From assembly GCA_959347315.1 (NCBI GenBank), contig OY365806.1, forward strand, positions 38,467,439 through 38,531,438: a stretch of 64,000 nt of DNA, read 5' to 3'. The notes below the pieces were generated by a model. The model saw only the letters and a program-made list of their open reading frames with translations. It made no database searches and was not told the DNA's origin. Position 1 is the stretch's first letter. Every line of letters begins with the position of its first letter. Both the position numbers and the translations under genes were made by a program. Origin of the DNA: Bimastos eiseni (taxonomy: Eukaryota; Annelida; Clitellata; Crassiclitellata; Lumbricidae). Shown here one piece after another: positions 1 to 11,666 of the stretch.

Positions 1-355
1 TATCTTGCAGAAGCATCACAAAGAGCGGGTGCAACGGCCGAGAGGGCGGCGAACCTCAAAACTCAGAAATACGCCAAACTAGCCTCCACATACGTCTTCA
101 TACCGGCGGCATTCAAAACCTTTGGCCCATTCAATTCCGAATGGGCAAAAGCTTCCTTTCAGAACTGGGACACAAACGAAGCGCCGTCACTGGGGAGGAG
201 GTGAGACGATTTTCTTCTACCCGCGCATCTCAATGACTATTCAACGCTATAACGCAGTTGCTTTCAAGGGAACTTTCGCAGCTCATGAGTCCAGCGAGCA
301 GGGCTACTCCGTACGACATCACCATTTATTTACATTGAAGACCCTGATGAAATAA
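1..355 (+). pseudogene. LINE-type retrotransposon ORF, C-terminal fragment
   Basis: The window opens inside a reading frame (bases 1-204, ending in TGA) encoding a stretch with AGATAERAANLKTQKY and FIPAAFKTFGPFNSE. A shift near base 200 continues it as RISMTIQRYNAVAFKGTF. The arrangement (conserved 'F-x-P-A-A-F' block, then 'RIS-x-x-I-Q-R-x-N-A') resembles the extreme C-terminus of a widespread invertebrate non-LTR-like RT protein. The fragment at 3750-5092 on the other strand ends with a near-identical IQRFNAVAFQGT block, so both come from one family. The 5' part lies outside the window. Family naming is an inference from motif memory; the relationship between the two fragments is seen directly. 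Confidence 0.55.
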
Positions 356-364
356 TATAATAAA

Positions 365-402
<38 letters not shown>

Positions 403-597
403 TAATAATGATAGTTATGATAATGATAATAACAATAATAATAGTAATGATAATAATAATTTAAGTTTTGTATTATATTTTAATAATAATAATTATAAAA
501 ATTGTTATTATTGTTATTATAATTATTATACTACGGTTTTGTAAGTTTGAAAATGGAATTATTATTATTGTTATTGTTATTAGTATTATTATTGCTA

Positions 598-643
<46 letters not shown>

Positions 644-848
644 CGCAAATTCATACTGTACTTTGTATTCATGCCACAGTCTCTCTTTATATTATTATTA
701 TTGTTATTGTTATTATTATTGTTACTGTTATTATTATTATTATTATAATTATTATTATTATTATTATTATTATTCTACAGTGTTTTCTGTTTGAAAATAA
801 ATGGAATTATTATTATTATTATCGTCATCGTCGTCGTCGTCGTCAATA
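356..848. repeat. AAT/ATT microsatellite block
   Basis: An (AAT)n run starting near 357 turns into (ATT)n/(TTA)n runs at about 480-530, 555-640 and 690-775, and ends in a short CGT/GTC run at about 825-845. The AAT half and the ATT half are complementary, so the block could fold back on itself. It abuts the truncated retrotransposon at 849 and probably marks the site of the truncating event. Apparent ORFs here (poly-Ile, poly-Tyr) are translation of the microsatellite and not genes. Confidence 0.9.
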
Positions 849-2782
849 CTGAAATTAAACGTTCTCTCTCTAACTTACATTTCATGACTGTTTTTACCTC
901 TATATTCGTACTTTCATTCTCTTGACTTTCAATGTTCTGTTCACTAACTTGTATTCTATTCACATTAGCTTTATCATGATACTTACTCATCTCAGAAGTC
1001 TTGGCTGGATAATGGCAAAACTTAGCGATGTGCCCTGTTGTTCCACAATTGTAACACTGTTTCATATAACTTGCCGAACCTTTCTGATCTCTCACTTGAT
1101 ATTTGGGATCATAACTCTTATCGAATTTCTTGTTTACAAAAGTTGCGGTTGTATTTTTATGACTGGTTAACTGATTACCTTTTGTAAACTCGCCCTCCTT
1201 CCACTTAGGTGACTTTGGCACACCAACACATCCTGGAAACTTATTAAAAAGTTCCTTATTTTGATTCCTATTTCTGGTTTCCTGATACCATTTCCCTTTT
1301 CCGCTTTGGTACCCTTCATTTCTTGCTCCCATATAATTTGTGTTCATTTTATTCTGTACCAATCCACCAATTCGATTATTCACATGTATATCAGCAAGAT
1401 CCGCAATCATGCTTGACTCAAAACACTCGTTTCCCTCTTTCGACAAAACAAAATTCAATGGTCCTGTACGTAATGCTTTTTTTTCTCTATCCGCAAATCA
1501 CAAATCAAATAGTTTATCATAGTTTTTTCCGATGTATTGACTTCTGACGTAGTAGTTAAGTTAATTTCTCAATCTTGCAGTAAACATGATATAAGTTTCC
1601 TCATGGGTTTTCTTAGTTTCCTTGAATTTTGATCTGTATTCCTGAGAAGAAAGTTTAAATTCTTTGAGTAAATGTCGCTTTACTATCTCATAGTCTTCTA
1701 ATTCAATCAAGGATAATCTGTTTAGCACAGTGCGAGCCCTATGTGTCATCAAATATAATAACAATTTTACCCCAAAATTCCTTTCAACTTCAAAACTACA
1801 AAAAGCATTCTCCACTGTCTCAAAATACAATGGTATTTCCATAATATCATCTGGCATCTTCGGTAGAACATGCTTCATGGCGTCCCCAATCTTCTTCATC
1901 TTAGCTATTAATGATTCTCCTTCTAACCGTCTTCTCTCATCTCTCTCATTTTCTTCTTTGCGTCTAGCTTGTTCGAATTCTAACTGCTGCTTTGCAATTT
2001 GTACTTCCTCTTCTTTTATTTTTATTTTGGCTTTCTCCATTTCAAAAGTACGATCAATATCTTCTTGTTGCTTTTGAGCTTCTTCCGCCCTAGCTTGATT
2101 GACTAACTCAACTTCCCTAGCGCGTGTTATCTCCTTTTCCTCTTGTCTCTTAGATTGTTCTAGTAATGACTCTCGACGCATCAGTTCCTCACTTTCCCTA
2201 GCTTCATCTACTGCTACTGCATGTTCCAACCTTCTTTTCTTCGCTTCGTCTCGATCTCGCTTGAGTGATTCTATTTGTAATTCAAATTGTTTTCTTTGTA
2301 ATTCTAATTCTTCTTTCTGAATTCTGTTACTTTCTTTCTCTTGTTTTCGTTTTAATTCTAACTCTTCTTTCTTAATTCTGTTACTTTCTTCCTCTTGTTT
2401 TCGCTTTAGTTCTAACCCTTCTCACCTGTTCTGCTCTTTCCTCTTTTTCTTGCTGATGTTTTCTTCCTTCCTTCCTTACTTGTTCCGCTTGTTGATTTAT
2501 TATCATTACCATTTGCTTCATCATTTCCATAGTCGATTTTTGTATAGGTATATCAGAGCCTTTTTCTACAACCTGTCCCTGTACACCTCCTACAGCTCCT
2601 TCTATTTCAGCTGTAAATCCTACTTTTTCTATTTCCATATCTGCTAAAGTTTGCATTAACTCAGTACGAGACATAGCTTTAACCGTACTTTCCATTAAAC
2701 CTTCCTTTATTAACTGCTTTTGTATTCTTTCTGACGACATTTTCTTAATCTCTTCCCGTCTTTCACTACTTAATTTCTCCAT
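849..2782 (-). pseudogene. gag polyprotein of copy A2 (broken)
   Basis: Gag starts at 2782 (MEKLSSERREE...) and runs through a charged, Glu/Lys/Arg-rich coiled coil containing a repeated KRKQE(K/E)ESNRI(K/Q)KEELEL unit (about 2230-2420). A capsid-like region follows (about 1560-1950), then a CCHC zinc knuckle CYNCGTTGHIAKFC (about 1010-1060). Breaks are a frameshift near 2425, TAA at about 1561 and TGA at about 1509. All three also occur at the equivalent sites in element A. After the knuckle the frame runs into the CGT/ATT microsatellite and ends at 775. Gag would package the element RNA in a virus-like particle. Confidence 0.88.
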
Positions 2783-3140
2783 TTCGTATGTTTACTATCA
2801 ATGACTTCACAAATTACCAATTATAAATGCTTTTGTTTGTTGAATATTACCGAGTTTTCATTAAATCGATTGAACGCGATTTTATTTGTTTAGACCAATA
2901 TTAAGGAGCTCTCATTTTTGTTAAAACTGAACATGGTGTTGTTTGCCTAATACTAACAAATTCACAATTATCCAATTGGACGTGGTCTTGTTTCGTGCCA
3001 AAATAAACAAAATATACCTTGTCAGTAATCTCCCAGAAAATAATCTTTACTTTCCTGGCTTTCAGTACATAGAAACTTAATTGCTCCAATTGACTCGTAT
3101 AATCCGTATAGTCCACTTCCCAGTAATCCAAAACGATTCT

Positions 3141-3402
3141 TTAATCTATTTCACATCCAAACCCTTCTTTAAGCCTATGCGTATCTTGATCCTTGATTCT
3201 TTTAATCCTTTTGATTCTTGATTCTTTAATCCTTGATACTTTCTTGTCGTATCCTGATTCTTGATTCTTTAATCCTTGATACTTTCTTTTGGTATCCTGA
3301 TTCTTGATTCTTTAATCCTTGATACTTCCTTTTCGTATCCTGATCCTTCAATCCTTTTTATCCTTGATGCTTTCTTTTCGTATCCCGCTGCTGCCACCAA
3401 AA
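3141..3402 (-). repeat. Leader minisatellite and PBS of copy A2
   Basis: Between the LTR and gag lie about five imperfect units of roughly 43 bp built on GATTCTTTAATCCTTGATAC and TTTCGTATCCTGAT. Copy number and phase differ from the equivalent leader of element A. The stretch 3382-3399, directly beside the LTR, is a primer-binding site; its complement starts TGGTGGCAGCAGCGGG, consistent with a tRNA-Leu primer. Confidence 0.75.
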
Positions 3403-3717
3403 TGTAACTTCAACTTTCTTTTCCTTCAGTTAAGCTTACCAAACTACAAGGATCGAGACACGTCTTCTTGTTTCCTCAATTTTCTTTATTAACAACATAA
3501 AATACAGTGCCTAAACTACTGTACACAAATTAAAATATAAAACGACCGTCCGTATCCTTCGGAAGTCAGAGCAGCAACTGTCTTAATACAAGCAATCAAA
3601 CGTCTTATCAATATCTTCTATGTGCCACCTCATTCGCCCCTAACAGCCCTTCTAAACACCACCACCCACTTACGCCCCAAGTGTCTAAATCAACATATTA
3701 ACAAACATTGGCTGACA
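3403..3717 (-). repeat. 5' LTR of copy A2
   Basis: A 315-bp repeat beginning TGTAACTTCAACTTT and ending GGCTGACA. It is nearly identical to the two LTRs of element A (13574-13890 and 19861-20176). It has TG...CA ends and contains an AATAAA-like stretch on the minus strand. It is the only LTR left in this copy. Confidence 0.93.
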
Positions 3718-3749
3718 CTATTATTAGTAGCTGTAGCATGGTATTATTC

Positions 3750-5092
3750 ATCATTGACATTGCCAACGGATCTGTCATTAGGCAATCTGGGTCGCCGCTT
3801 GTCAGGTGCTTGTAATCTTGACATCGTGCCCTGGAAAGCCACCGCATTGAAACGTTGGATCAATGGCGACAAGTCCTGGGTCTACCCGTCCGGTCTCTTT
3901 CCATCTAATTTGGAAAGACCTGACGGTTCCTTGACCGCTGGAATACCGGTTCTGCTAAGGCTGCGGTGGATAAGGTCATTGATTTTACAGTGTCTTGCTT
4001 GACGGCCAAAACCCAAAGAGCAGGCCAGGCCACGTGCGCCTCTGGCAGAGACGAAGGCGCTGCATGCGCAGGTGTGCGGCTCGCAGATGACCACCCCTAA
4101 TCGTAGGCCTACCGCCACTCTCACGGTATCGTCTTCCAGTCTGAGATCACGAGAAACGAGCGGGAGAGCGTATAGCCAGTACGAGGCGTGCGAAGACTAC
4201 AAGGCCCTTAGTCTCGCCTTGTTGTAGGGATCCTGCATTTTTTCTTCTAGTGCAGAGAGAATCGCGTTTAACAGCGGTCTATCAAAGTGTGCGTGTTTGT
4301 GATCTGGCGTCGTCGGGGCAGAGGCTTCGGTAAGTTGAAGTCAGGTAGACATCGCCGAGTCGCATGCCGAGTCCAATTTCACCGGTACTGATTCTAGGCA
4401 TACGGCGTATGCGTTGGCGCATTTAGATGCGAGTCGACACCACACGTATCCAATGGCTATTGGCGTTAGACCATCACAGCTTCAACGGAGGGCGAAAAGA
4501 GTTTCTCTGAATAAGATAGGCCGTACCTTCTGATGGCAGCTGCCGGCCAGTTGTAGATTGATAAGAGCAGTCGTCGCTCTCAGCAGCTCAGATCCCGCAT
4601 CTGGGTCTCCTATAAGTTCCACCACGTGTTGGGGGCGCTGTCCATCAGGGCCGCCCGACGACCCCATCGGGAAGTAGCGCATCATTGTGCTAATCTCCAG
4701 CTCTGTGGCCTGGAAGGGTGCGCCTGATGTCGATCGAAGGATGGTTGGGCGGTCACGCTGCGGGGCAGGATATTTTTGGCCCAGTAGTTCCAGTGTCTCT
4801 TCATTAATCGGCGCTGGCGTGTCGTCAGAACAAAGTATGCGAGCTGCAGCACTAATGTTTCCGACTTCCAGTTGTGCGGCCGCCAGCGCCCGTCTTCCAT
4901 TCGAGTCCGTGGATTGACTCTGGGCCCATGTTGGTGGACCATGCCGTCCTTGTTATGAAGTTGGCGAAATGAATGACATACAATGCACGTTTCGTGTGCC
5001 TTCTTCTGTTTCAGTTCAAATGTCCCTGTCAGGATCGGTGAATCCATTCTCTTAGTAATTGTGCGATGTGTTAAATTGTGATTTTGATTCAT
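3750..5092 (-). pseudogene. LINE-type RT protein, internally deleted
   Basis: The minus strand encodes an N-terminal Cys/His motif (ETCIVCHSFRQLHNKDGMVH...HGPR, about 4930-5000). A region with MMRYFPMGSSGGPDG (about 4640-4690) follows, typical of the start of a reverse transcriptase domain. A C-terminal block comes next (ICEPHTCACSA, LACSLGFGRQARH, PAVKEPSGLSKLDGKRPDG, 3882-4124), then QRFNAVAFQGTMSRL (about 3810-3850). Only about 360 bp separate the RT start from the C-terminal block, so the catalytic core has been deleted. Frames shift at about 4682, and a TAG follows RPDG. The same family is seen at 1-355. The exact clade is not certain. Confidence 0.6.
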
Positions 5093-5487
5093 TTGAGAAT
5101 TTGGGAATCAGTGATATGTTTTAATCTTCTGGTTTGATTTTTACTGATTGAATTCAGTTTGTTTACAGTTGCGCCGCCATTTTAAAGAATAAACGTTGCC
5201 ATTGACGAATGTGACGCAGTCGGTTTTTAAACATGGCACACGACCATCGGCGTAATTATTAAAAAGTGCGGCCAATGTTGGTGTTGAAAAGAAAATTTGA
5301 AAAACCAATATTGTTGTAGACTTAGCTGATCAGCTGCAGTTGATAAAATCCAATGGGTCACGAGACGTTATTCAGTTAGAAGATATAAAAATCCAACGCT
5401 GACGATAACGCGATCCGTTGTATTTTTAATTTATAAGTGGGATGTTCAAAATTTGTCACTTACAGTGACTGCTGCCGCGATACCGCC

Positions 5488-5529
<42 letters not shown>

Positions 5530-8500
5530 CATTACGCCAATGTTTATATAGCGTCCCTTCAAGTGTGTACTCAGGAGCGCGCCCTGCTAAACCCCAGCAA
5601 ATGGAACATTCTTAAGAGTAATCAAAACCGAAGCAGACTGATCAATAGGTAGGCCAAGGCCTATTTGTTGAAGCGCGGTAGGGAGCACATTCCATGTCGC
5701 AGGACCAGCCACTGAAAAAGCGCGGCACTGCCTGATTGCAGTGCGGGAACGAGGTACGTTCAGTTATGTGCAGAGACAAGTGCAAGTTTGTTTCGTTGTA
5801 ACTGTTTGATATGAACGTTCTAATGAAAGTCAGCACTGAACAATTAAAATCTGTCCACTGTAAATCCACGTAGAGTCGTTTCACCTGTCTTGTTCTGCCA
5901 TCCCTGAACAAATCATATTCCACTTTCGACTGGGATGGTGGGTTTGCTTGTACTAGGCCTAATTTGAGGTAAGAAAATATAGCATAGGCCTAAAGAAATG
6001 TCTGTGCAAGCTCTTTACTCCAAGTCGAAAATTGGTTGTATACAGTAGGCCGTTATCATATAAAACAAATGTGGGGCTACAGCTTCTGTTATATACTCAT
6101 AATACGTTCGTAAGCTCAATAGCAACAAAATAAAATTAATAGTGTGCTTATATTTAACTTTCGCGTTCAGTTTCGTGGTAATTAGGCTCAGTAGGCTATA
6201 CATGCTTACTAAAAAACGTGATTAATATAGAGTATAATCTCCATATATAAACTCGGGAAGCCTTGACTTCACTAAATGTGGATAATTATAGTGACGACGT
6301 CTGTCTGGAACTATAGGGACGAAACAGTGGACCTAATCCAGCAAAGTTTAGATTTAATCTTTCGACCTTGATTATGTGTGTAGGCCTACTCGAGAGGCTA
6401 GCTACATAGATTAGAGAATGTCGGTGTCAATTCTTTCATATGTTTGGATCTGCGCCATAGGATAGATAGGGATAGAGCTGAGATAACGAGCGTCGAAGGT
6501 GGAGTGATCGGTTGCCTTCGACACCCAAATTTTTTTATTATTGCTTGCGCACCCCTACAAAAATCCTGGTAGTCCATGTGGACAGACCCTTAGGCCTATT
6601 AATAATTGAATACAAATTCATTTATTTGGCTTTTAGACCTGTTCGCTACACCGTTTATCATTAGAGTCAATAACTTGCGACCCTAACTTTAAGTTATTTT
6701 TATATAGTGAGCACCCCCAATATTGAACACAGATCGACACCTCTGCCCAAGTTGAACCTTTGCCCACAGTAGTTCCAAATTTTGCCTAACCCTCCCAATA
6801 ACAAACTCCTCGGCCTTTAAAGATGCTTTGATCCCCTCGCTCAACCCCTCGCACGTCTTTCGTGTCGATCTCTATACGAAGATGGAAACTGTCAACATTG
6901 AAGGCCTCTGATGAGTGATGTTTTTTTCAAGCGTGTCTCTGTTATGAGTTCAGCATGGAGCTGGTTAAGTACAAATGGCTTCGCAATCCAACGAGCGTTA
7001 ATGATTTGGCTGTACATGTATGCCAGGGACCTCTTCATTCTGAAACGCGGTTCCTAGTACGCATGGCTGGCTGATGGAAATGCCGCTGGTTATAGTGGCG
7101 CGTGGGAGAGTACTCTGACAGTCGGCGTCTTTCGTAGGCACTCAGCTGTACGTTATACAGATGGGTGTACAGAAGGGTCTGCTTAAAATTATTCTTATAT
7201 TTCAGAAGTTCTATGTTGTACCAATTTTACCCAGCCTTGTTTCGTAGAGATTTCAAATTGTGTCTATAATTTTTATATTTTTTGCAATTAGCTGGTGTGT
7301 GATTTTAGCATGAAACTTGTGTCTCTTGAAATTTTAATAGACGATGAGACATATAGGGTTTGCTTAATATTGTAATAACGACTCAGTTTGTTAGGTGACA
7401 ATGAAAATGCAGTGTTATAGGCTGTTCTAATTGTCCGGCTAAAGTAATCATAGGCCGCTTCCGATACACCATTAGCACAAAATTCGGCTACACTGGTCCA
7501 ATCAACCCGGTCGATGATTTTTTATAAAGCTCAAATTTTAGTTCTCATCAATTTATTACGGGCAAGAGTAGATGAGAGGGAAAGAGGAGTAATAGTTTTT
7601 GTTACAAAAAGCCTATCCATATTAATATGGGAAAGTGGTCCGAGCTAATTATCATCTATTAGTACAGTAGAATCTGTTACTTTTATTAGCCTGTTGGTAA
7701 ATAGATTATCAATAGGAGTCGCAAACATAGTGATAATTCTAGATGTTCACTATATGTAGATCTACAATCTTTGCGGTTGCATTGCCTGGACTCAACGGTA
7801 TTATTTTCGAAATGTGCACATACTTGTGTACGACTCATTTGACTTGATTTCTTTATAATATTGGTTAGTGTATTGATTTGTGTAAAGTTCGTTTCAGTTT
7901 GGATATTTACCAAAGGGTAAAAAGGGTTCAAATAACCATTTATCGTGCCGTTGCAACCATAGGCCTTTTTGACTCGTTTTATTCATATCAAATTGAAAGA
8001 GAATAGGTTGGGGCCCATCCATATATTACGTACGAAAAAATCGGATTTTCGGATCCCCTCTCCCGGTTGTACTGTGTACATTTCGTGGACCCCGACCCCA
8101 TGCGTACACATTCGCTCTCTACCTCCACCCCATTGCAAAGGTTAAATAGTTAAAGACGTCTATAGATAGGACATTGATTTTGCCAAAGGCTATTTATTTA
8201 TTGTTGAGCATCATATTTAAGAACTTAAATTTGTTGTCTGTTATGAAAAAATAAAACAATTTTAAAATTTTGATGCTACATAAAATTTATTAAGCAGGAA
8301 GATAATCTGTGATTGGGTTTACAGTTCTGATTTTAAAATTCCATATTGTGTCCGTCATAATTAGAAAATAATATTTTGCGTTCGTACATATTTTCGAGAT
8401 TCACTTCCTCCCCACCGCACGCACCCGTAAGTAAAATCGCCAAAATTCTATACCTCTTCCCCTCGCTGCGTACGTAATATGTGGACGGCCCCTTGGTTGA

Positions 8501-8754
8501 ATATGACAGGATATCAATATGACAGGATGGTCAAAGACTTCGACTCACAAAATCCGTTCAAGTAGGGTCTATGTGGGCGCGCAGTCTTGCATCCTCTTGG
8601 AGAATTTTTATCGTAGCAATGAGAGCTTGGTCTTGTTAACAATGGCAATGCAGTGATATGGGTTAAGAGACATGGGAAAATAAGTAGGCATACTAGTTAA
8701 AGACACACAAATCAGTTACGAACAAACGAATTAATATACTAATGTGATTGTGAT
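5093..8754. other. No gene recognised; (TTA)n tract
   Basis: I see no convincing coding sequence. There is a clean (ATT)n microsatellite at 5487-5531. The following 150 bp (5535-5760) has the look of a dispersed repeat but I cannot name it. The short ORFs (5642-5923 minus, 7686-7931 minus) show no recognisable motif. The stretch lies upstream of the tetraspanin exon and could include its 5' introns or promoter, but nothing in the sequence shows this. Confidence 0.5.
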
Positions 8755-8925
8755 ATGTTTTCTCAAAAGATGTGCTTGGCAATTACCGACTGGCGAGTTC
8801 TATACCGCAGACAGACGACCTATCATTTCCTAGCAATCTTCTATACGACTCTGCTTCTCGTATTCTTCTTTGTCCTCATATTCGGCATCGTCTACAGCTC
8901 CTGTCAACAGACAGCCGTCAGAACT
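8755..8925 (+). CDS. Tetraspanin (peripherin/ROM1-like), transmembrane exon
   Basis: The frame encodes a basic segment (WRVLYRRQTTYHF), a long hydrophobic helix (about FLAIFYTTLLLVFFFVLIFGI), then SSCQQTAVRT. It is followed directly by GTGAGTAAAC, a strong splice donor. The exon ends in phase 0 and the exon at 23067 starts in phase 0, resuming with AFGESFEDAMQFYRMN. Transmembrane helix 3 running into the large extracellular loop is the expected order for a tetraspanin. The 5' limit is uncertain: ATG at 8755, or an acceptor at about 8769 (TTTTCTCAAAAG). Earlier exons were not found. This is the only likely host gene in the window. Confidence 0.6.
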
Positions 8926-10104
8926 GTGAGTAAACAAACTATCCATATTATCAACAGATAGGTCTTTCTTTCTTTTGCGTATGCATAACGTGCTAAGCCA
9001 ATAAGTCCAGAGTGAACGCGTTGAGCTGTTCACATCGACTAGCATGGAGTGGGATGATCTGCCTGTAATGGCACGTGACGGGAATTCATCTCACGAATTC
9101 GGTCTGTTGGTTGGATCATTCGCATCACCGGTACGGCTGGAGACCGGCCCAGTGTTGACAGGGAGCACGACGAGAACGCTGAATCCAATGCTCCCCATAG
9201 GTCATAGTCAGTTGTGAGACATTCTCTAAATCATAGGCAATGGCGGTCATTAGGGCCTAAGCATTATCTAGGTCATAGGCGGCAGAGGTGAGGTTGAGAT
9301 CGAGAAATTTTGCTACCTGAAGAGGATGGCGAAGATGAGGACGAAATGGAGGAGGAAGAGTAGGAAGAGTAAGATGGAGAGAAGTGGCTGCAGGAGGAGG
9401 AGCAGAAATTAGGAGCAGGAGAGGAAGAGATGAAATAGGAGAAATCTAAAGGAGGATCGGCAGCAGGGGGTAGGAGGAAAAGGATGAGAAAAAATTGACA
9501 GAGGAAAACTGTCATTGGCGAAAAAAATTAGGCGAAAAATTGATGGTGAAAAATTGTCGGCCACCGTACTGCCATAGACATGCTCCAGAAGACAGTGCAT
9601 CATTGTCTGGTGTAATGCAGGTGAGTCATGTCATTACGGCTTCATGATAGCAGACGACAGATGATGCAAGCGTAGTGGTAACACGAAAAGTGTCAAAAGG
9701 TTTGCAAATCATTTAATTTTCTACCATTTAACACGTCCCACTAGTATGACGAAAGTGCAGAAGTATACTTACTATTACTTAATGATGACTCATGACCGTG
9801 TTAATAGTTCACATAACTTTGTTATATATGTGAGAAAGAAACGTTTGCAAGGCATAAAAAAAGTCATTACTACATTACTGAAAAAGGCATATCACCTCTA
9901 AATAATTTAAGTTGGAATGGAAAAAGTTTATCATTTCGTCTCATGTCAACTCACTTCCTCGGCAATGTCAGGGCAGAAAACTATGAGATATTGGCTGAGG
10001 ACATCAATCAATCAACAGCTTGACGTAGAGCCCCTCCAAGAAATCTACTCAGAGGCGTTCCAAATTGGGCCTCGGCCAAAGGAGACAGATTTTTAGAGTA
10101 GAAT
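8926..10104 (+). other. Tetraspanin intron start; purine-rich tract
   Basis: This is the first part of the inferred 14.1-kb intron. A strongly purine-biased GGA/GAA tract lies at about 9290-9495, which gives a serine-rich ORF on the opposite strand that I do not accept as a gene. A short GGCGAAAAATT-type repetition occurs at about 9518-9560. No other structure is evident. Confidence 0.55.
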
Positions 10105-10108
10105 AGAA

Positions 10109-10706
10109 ATGAGACAGAGAGTTACTAGACAAGAGGCGAAGATTCCATGCCATACTGGAGCAGATCGGTTTCGACCGATATTGAATTCGGGCGCCCGCTG
10201 CGAACCACGACGGAAGCCCATGAATCCCGGTAAATTTGACAATACTGGTTCTCTCAAAAGCTTCCTAACATCATTCGAAGTGTGCGCCAGGTACAATAGT
10301 TTGGGAGATTCCGAGCGAGTGGACATTCTTCGTTGTTCGTGGTAGAAAGCAGCGACGCAGTTGCTTGTGGGATGTTGGAGCTCGCTAAGAAGTAACGTAC
10401 GACGCACTCGTTGAACGACTACGGCAGTGCTACGGTACCAAAGGCCAGACGGACACGTTCCGAACGCAGTTATACTATCGGCGACAACGATCCGAGGAAA
10501 GTTTGAGCACTCTTCTCCACGATATCCGACGGCTGGTCGTATTGGCGTACCCAGTGCTAACGAACGAAACCACAGAAATTGTCGTACGGGACGCCTTTTT
10601 TGGAGGCGATGTGGGATTGCGAACTTGCGTTGAAAGCATAGCGCTGCGATTCGAAGCCTATCAACACAATGCGGCGACCAGCGCATCGCGTGCGAGGAAG
10701 GTCTGA
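10109..10706 (+). pseudogene. gypsy gag fragment
   Basis: The frame starting 10109 contains KFDNTGSLKSFLTSFEVCARYN, typical of the start of a gypsy capsid domain. After frameshifts, the frame at about 10430-10706 continues with QTDTFRTQLYYRRQR, LSTLLHDIRRLVVLAYP and IVVRDAFF, again capsid-like. No zinc knuckle was seen. Gag would form the particle shell; this copy cannot. Confidence 0.7.
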
Positions 10707-11112
10707 GGACGACATAAGGGGACAACTCCAGGCATAACTGGATCGTCTCTAGAGGAAGCAGTGTGATGCACAACGGGAGTGGCAGACCGACATTGAGACG
10801 AGGATCGACCGGTTCTCGGAAACGCTCCATCAGCCGCCGCCAATCAACTGCGACGCGACCCTGCCTTGCCGACGCTCGGCCAACGGGTTGCTTTTTCGTG
10901 TTTCTGATGCGGACGACCGGGACACCTCGCGTGAAACTGCCATGGATTTCGACGTGATCAACCGGGTCCTCCGACAACTCGCCGACGTTCGAGATAACGC
11001 GACCCCCGAAGAAACCGTCCTTAACCATACGACGCGTCCAAGAATTGGCAACCACGTCAGCCAGAACGCCATCTTCACCCGAGGAACGATCGCTGGAAGA
11101 AGTTGTGTTTGA

Positions 11113-11160
11113 CCCATCGACACGGGATCGGAAGTCAACCTCGTTCCAGCCTAGGATGTG
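11113..11160 (+). pseudogene. gypsy aspartic protease active-site remnant
   Basis: The frame reads PIDTGSEVNLVPA then TAG. D-T-G-S is the catalytic signature of retroviral-type aspartic proteases, and the flanking hydrophobic pattern fits. It lies between gag and RT as expected. The rest of the protease is too decayed to delimit. Confidence 0.7.
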
Positions 11161-11666
11161 GAAGGTTTACCACTTCAGTCTATTAACAGGGTTTTAATGG
11201 CAGCTAACAGAATTGACATTAGGTCCCGGGGGAAATCACGGTTCAGCTTAAGATGTGGCGAGTGTTTGACGTGCCAACACTATTCTTAATGTCCTGCCAG
11301 ATAGCGGAACCAATGTTGGGAATGGACTGGCTGTGCGAGCACCGGTGCAGCTTAGGGTTTGGAACTGAAGTCCTGTTTATCGGCAGGAAAAGGGTTAAGC
11401 TGGCGAAGGGTAATTGAGACACTTGGTGTTTAAGAATAGCAGTGGCCGAGGTTGTGATAATTCCCACCAGGTGCCAACAAGCTGTCAGTGCCAGGAGACT
11501 ATTGGGCGATTTGACGACTAGATCCGTAGTTTGGATGACAGAGGTACGAGTACTGCAGCCAAAAGTGCACGTGGCGTGAGTACTTCTGGGAGTAGATCCG
11601 CAGGCCGCGCAGGTGTGGGTCATTAATCTCACCGAAGAACCGGTGATGTTAAGACATGATTAGTCT

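Larger units (their letters stand above)
849..3717 (-). mobile_element. Truncated Gmr1-like LTR retrotransposon (copy A2)
   Basis: Bases from about 849 to 3717 match 17298-20176 of complete element A almost base for base: one LTR (3403-3717), primer-binding site, leader repeats and gag. Homology stops at about 849 inside the region after the gag zinc knuckle, so protease, integrase, RT and RNase H are all missing. It is the 5' third of an element on the minus strand. No target duplication can be scored because the 3' end is gone. The fragment carries the same gag frameshift and two in-frame stops as element A. Confidence 0.93.

Noticed and set aside
468..852. Overlapping poly-Tyr and poly-Ile/Leu ORFs
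   Set aside because: They are frames of an ATT microsatellite with no codon-independent composition.
9273..9515. Ser/Pro-rich minus ORF
   Set aside because: Opposite strand of a GGA/GAA purine tract; no motif.
10093..11055. 320-residue minus-strand ORF
   Set aside because: Antisense to the gypsy gag region of the plus strand; its translation shows no domain.
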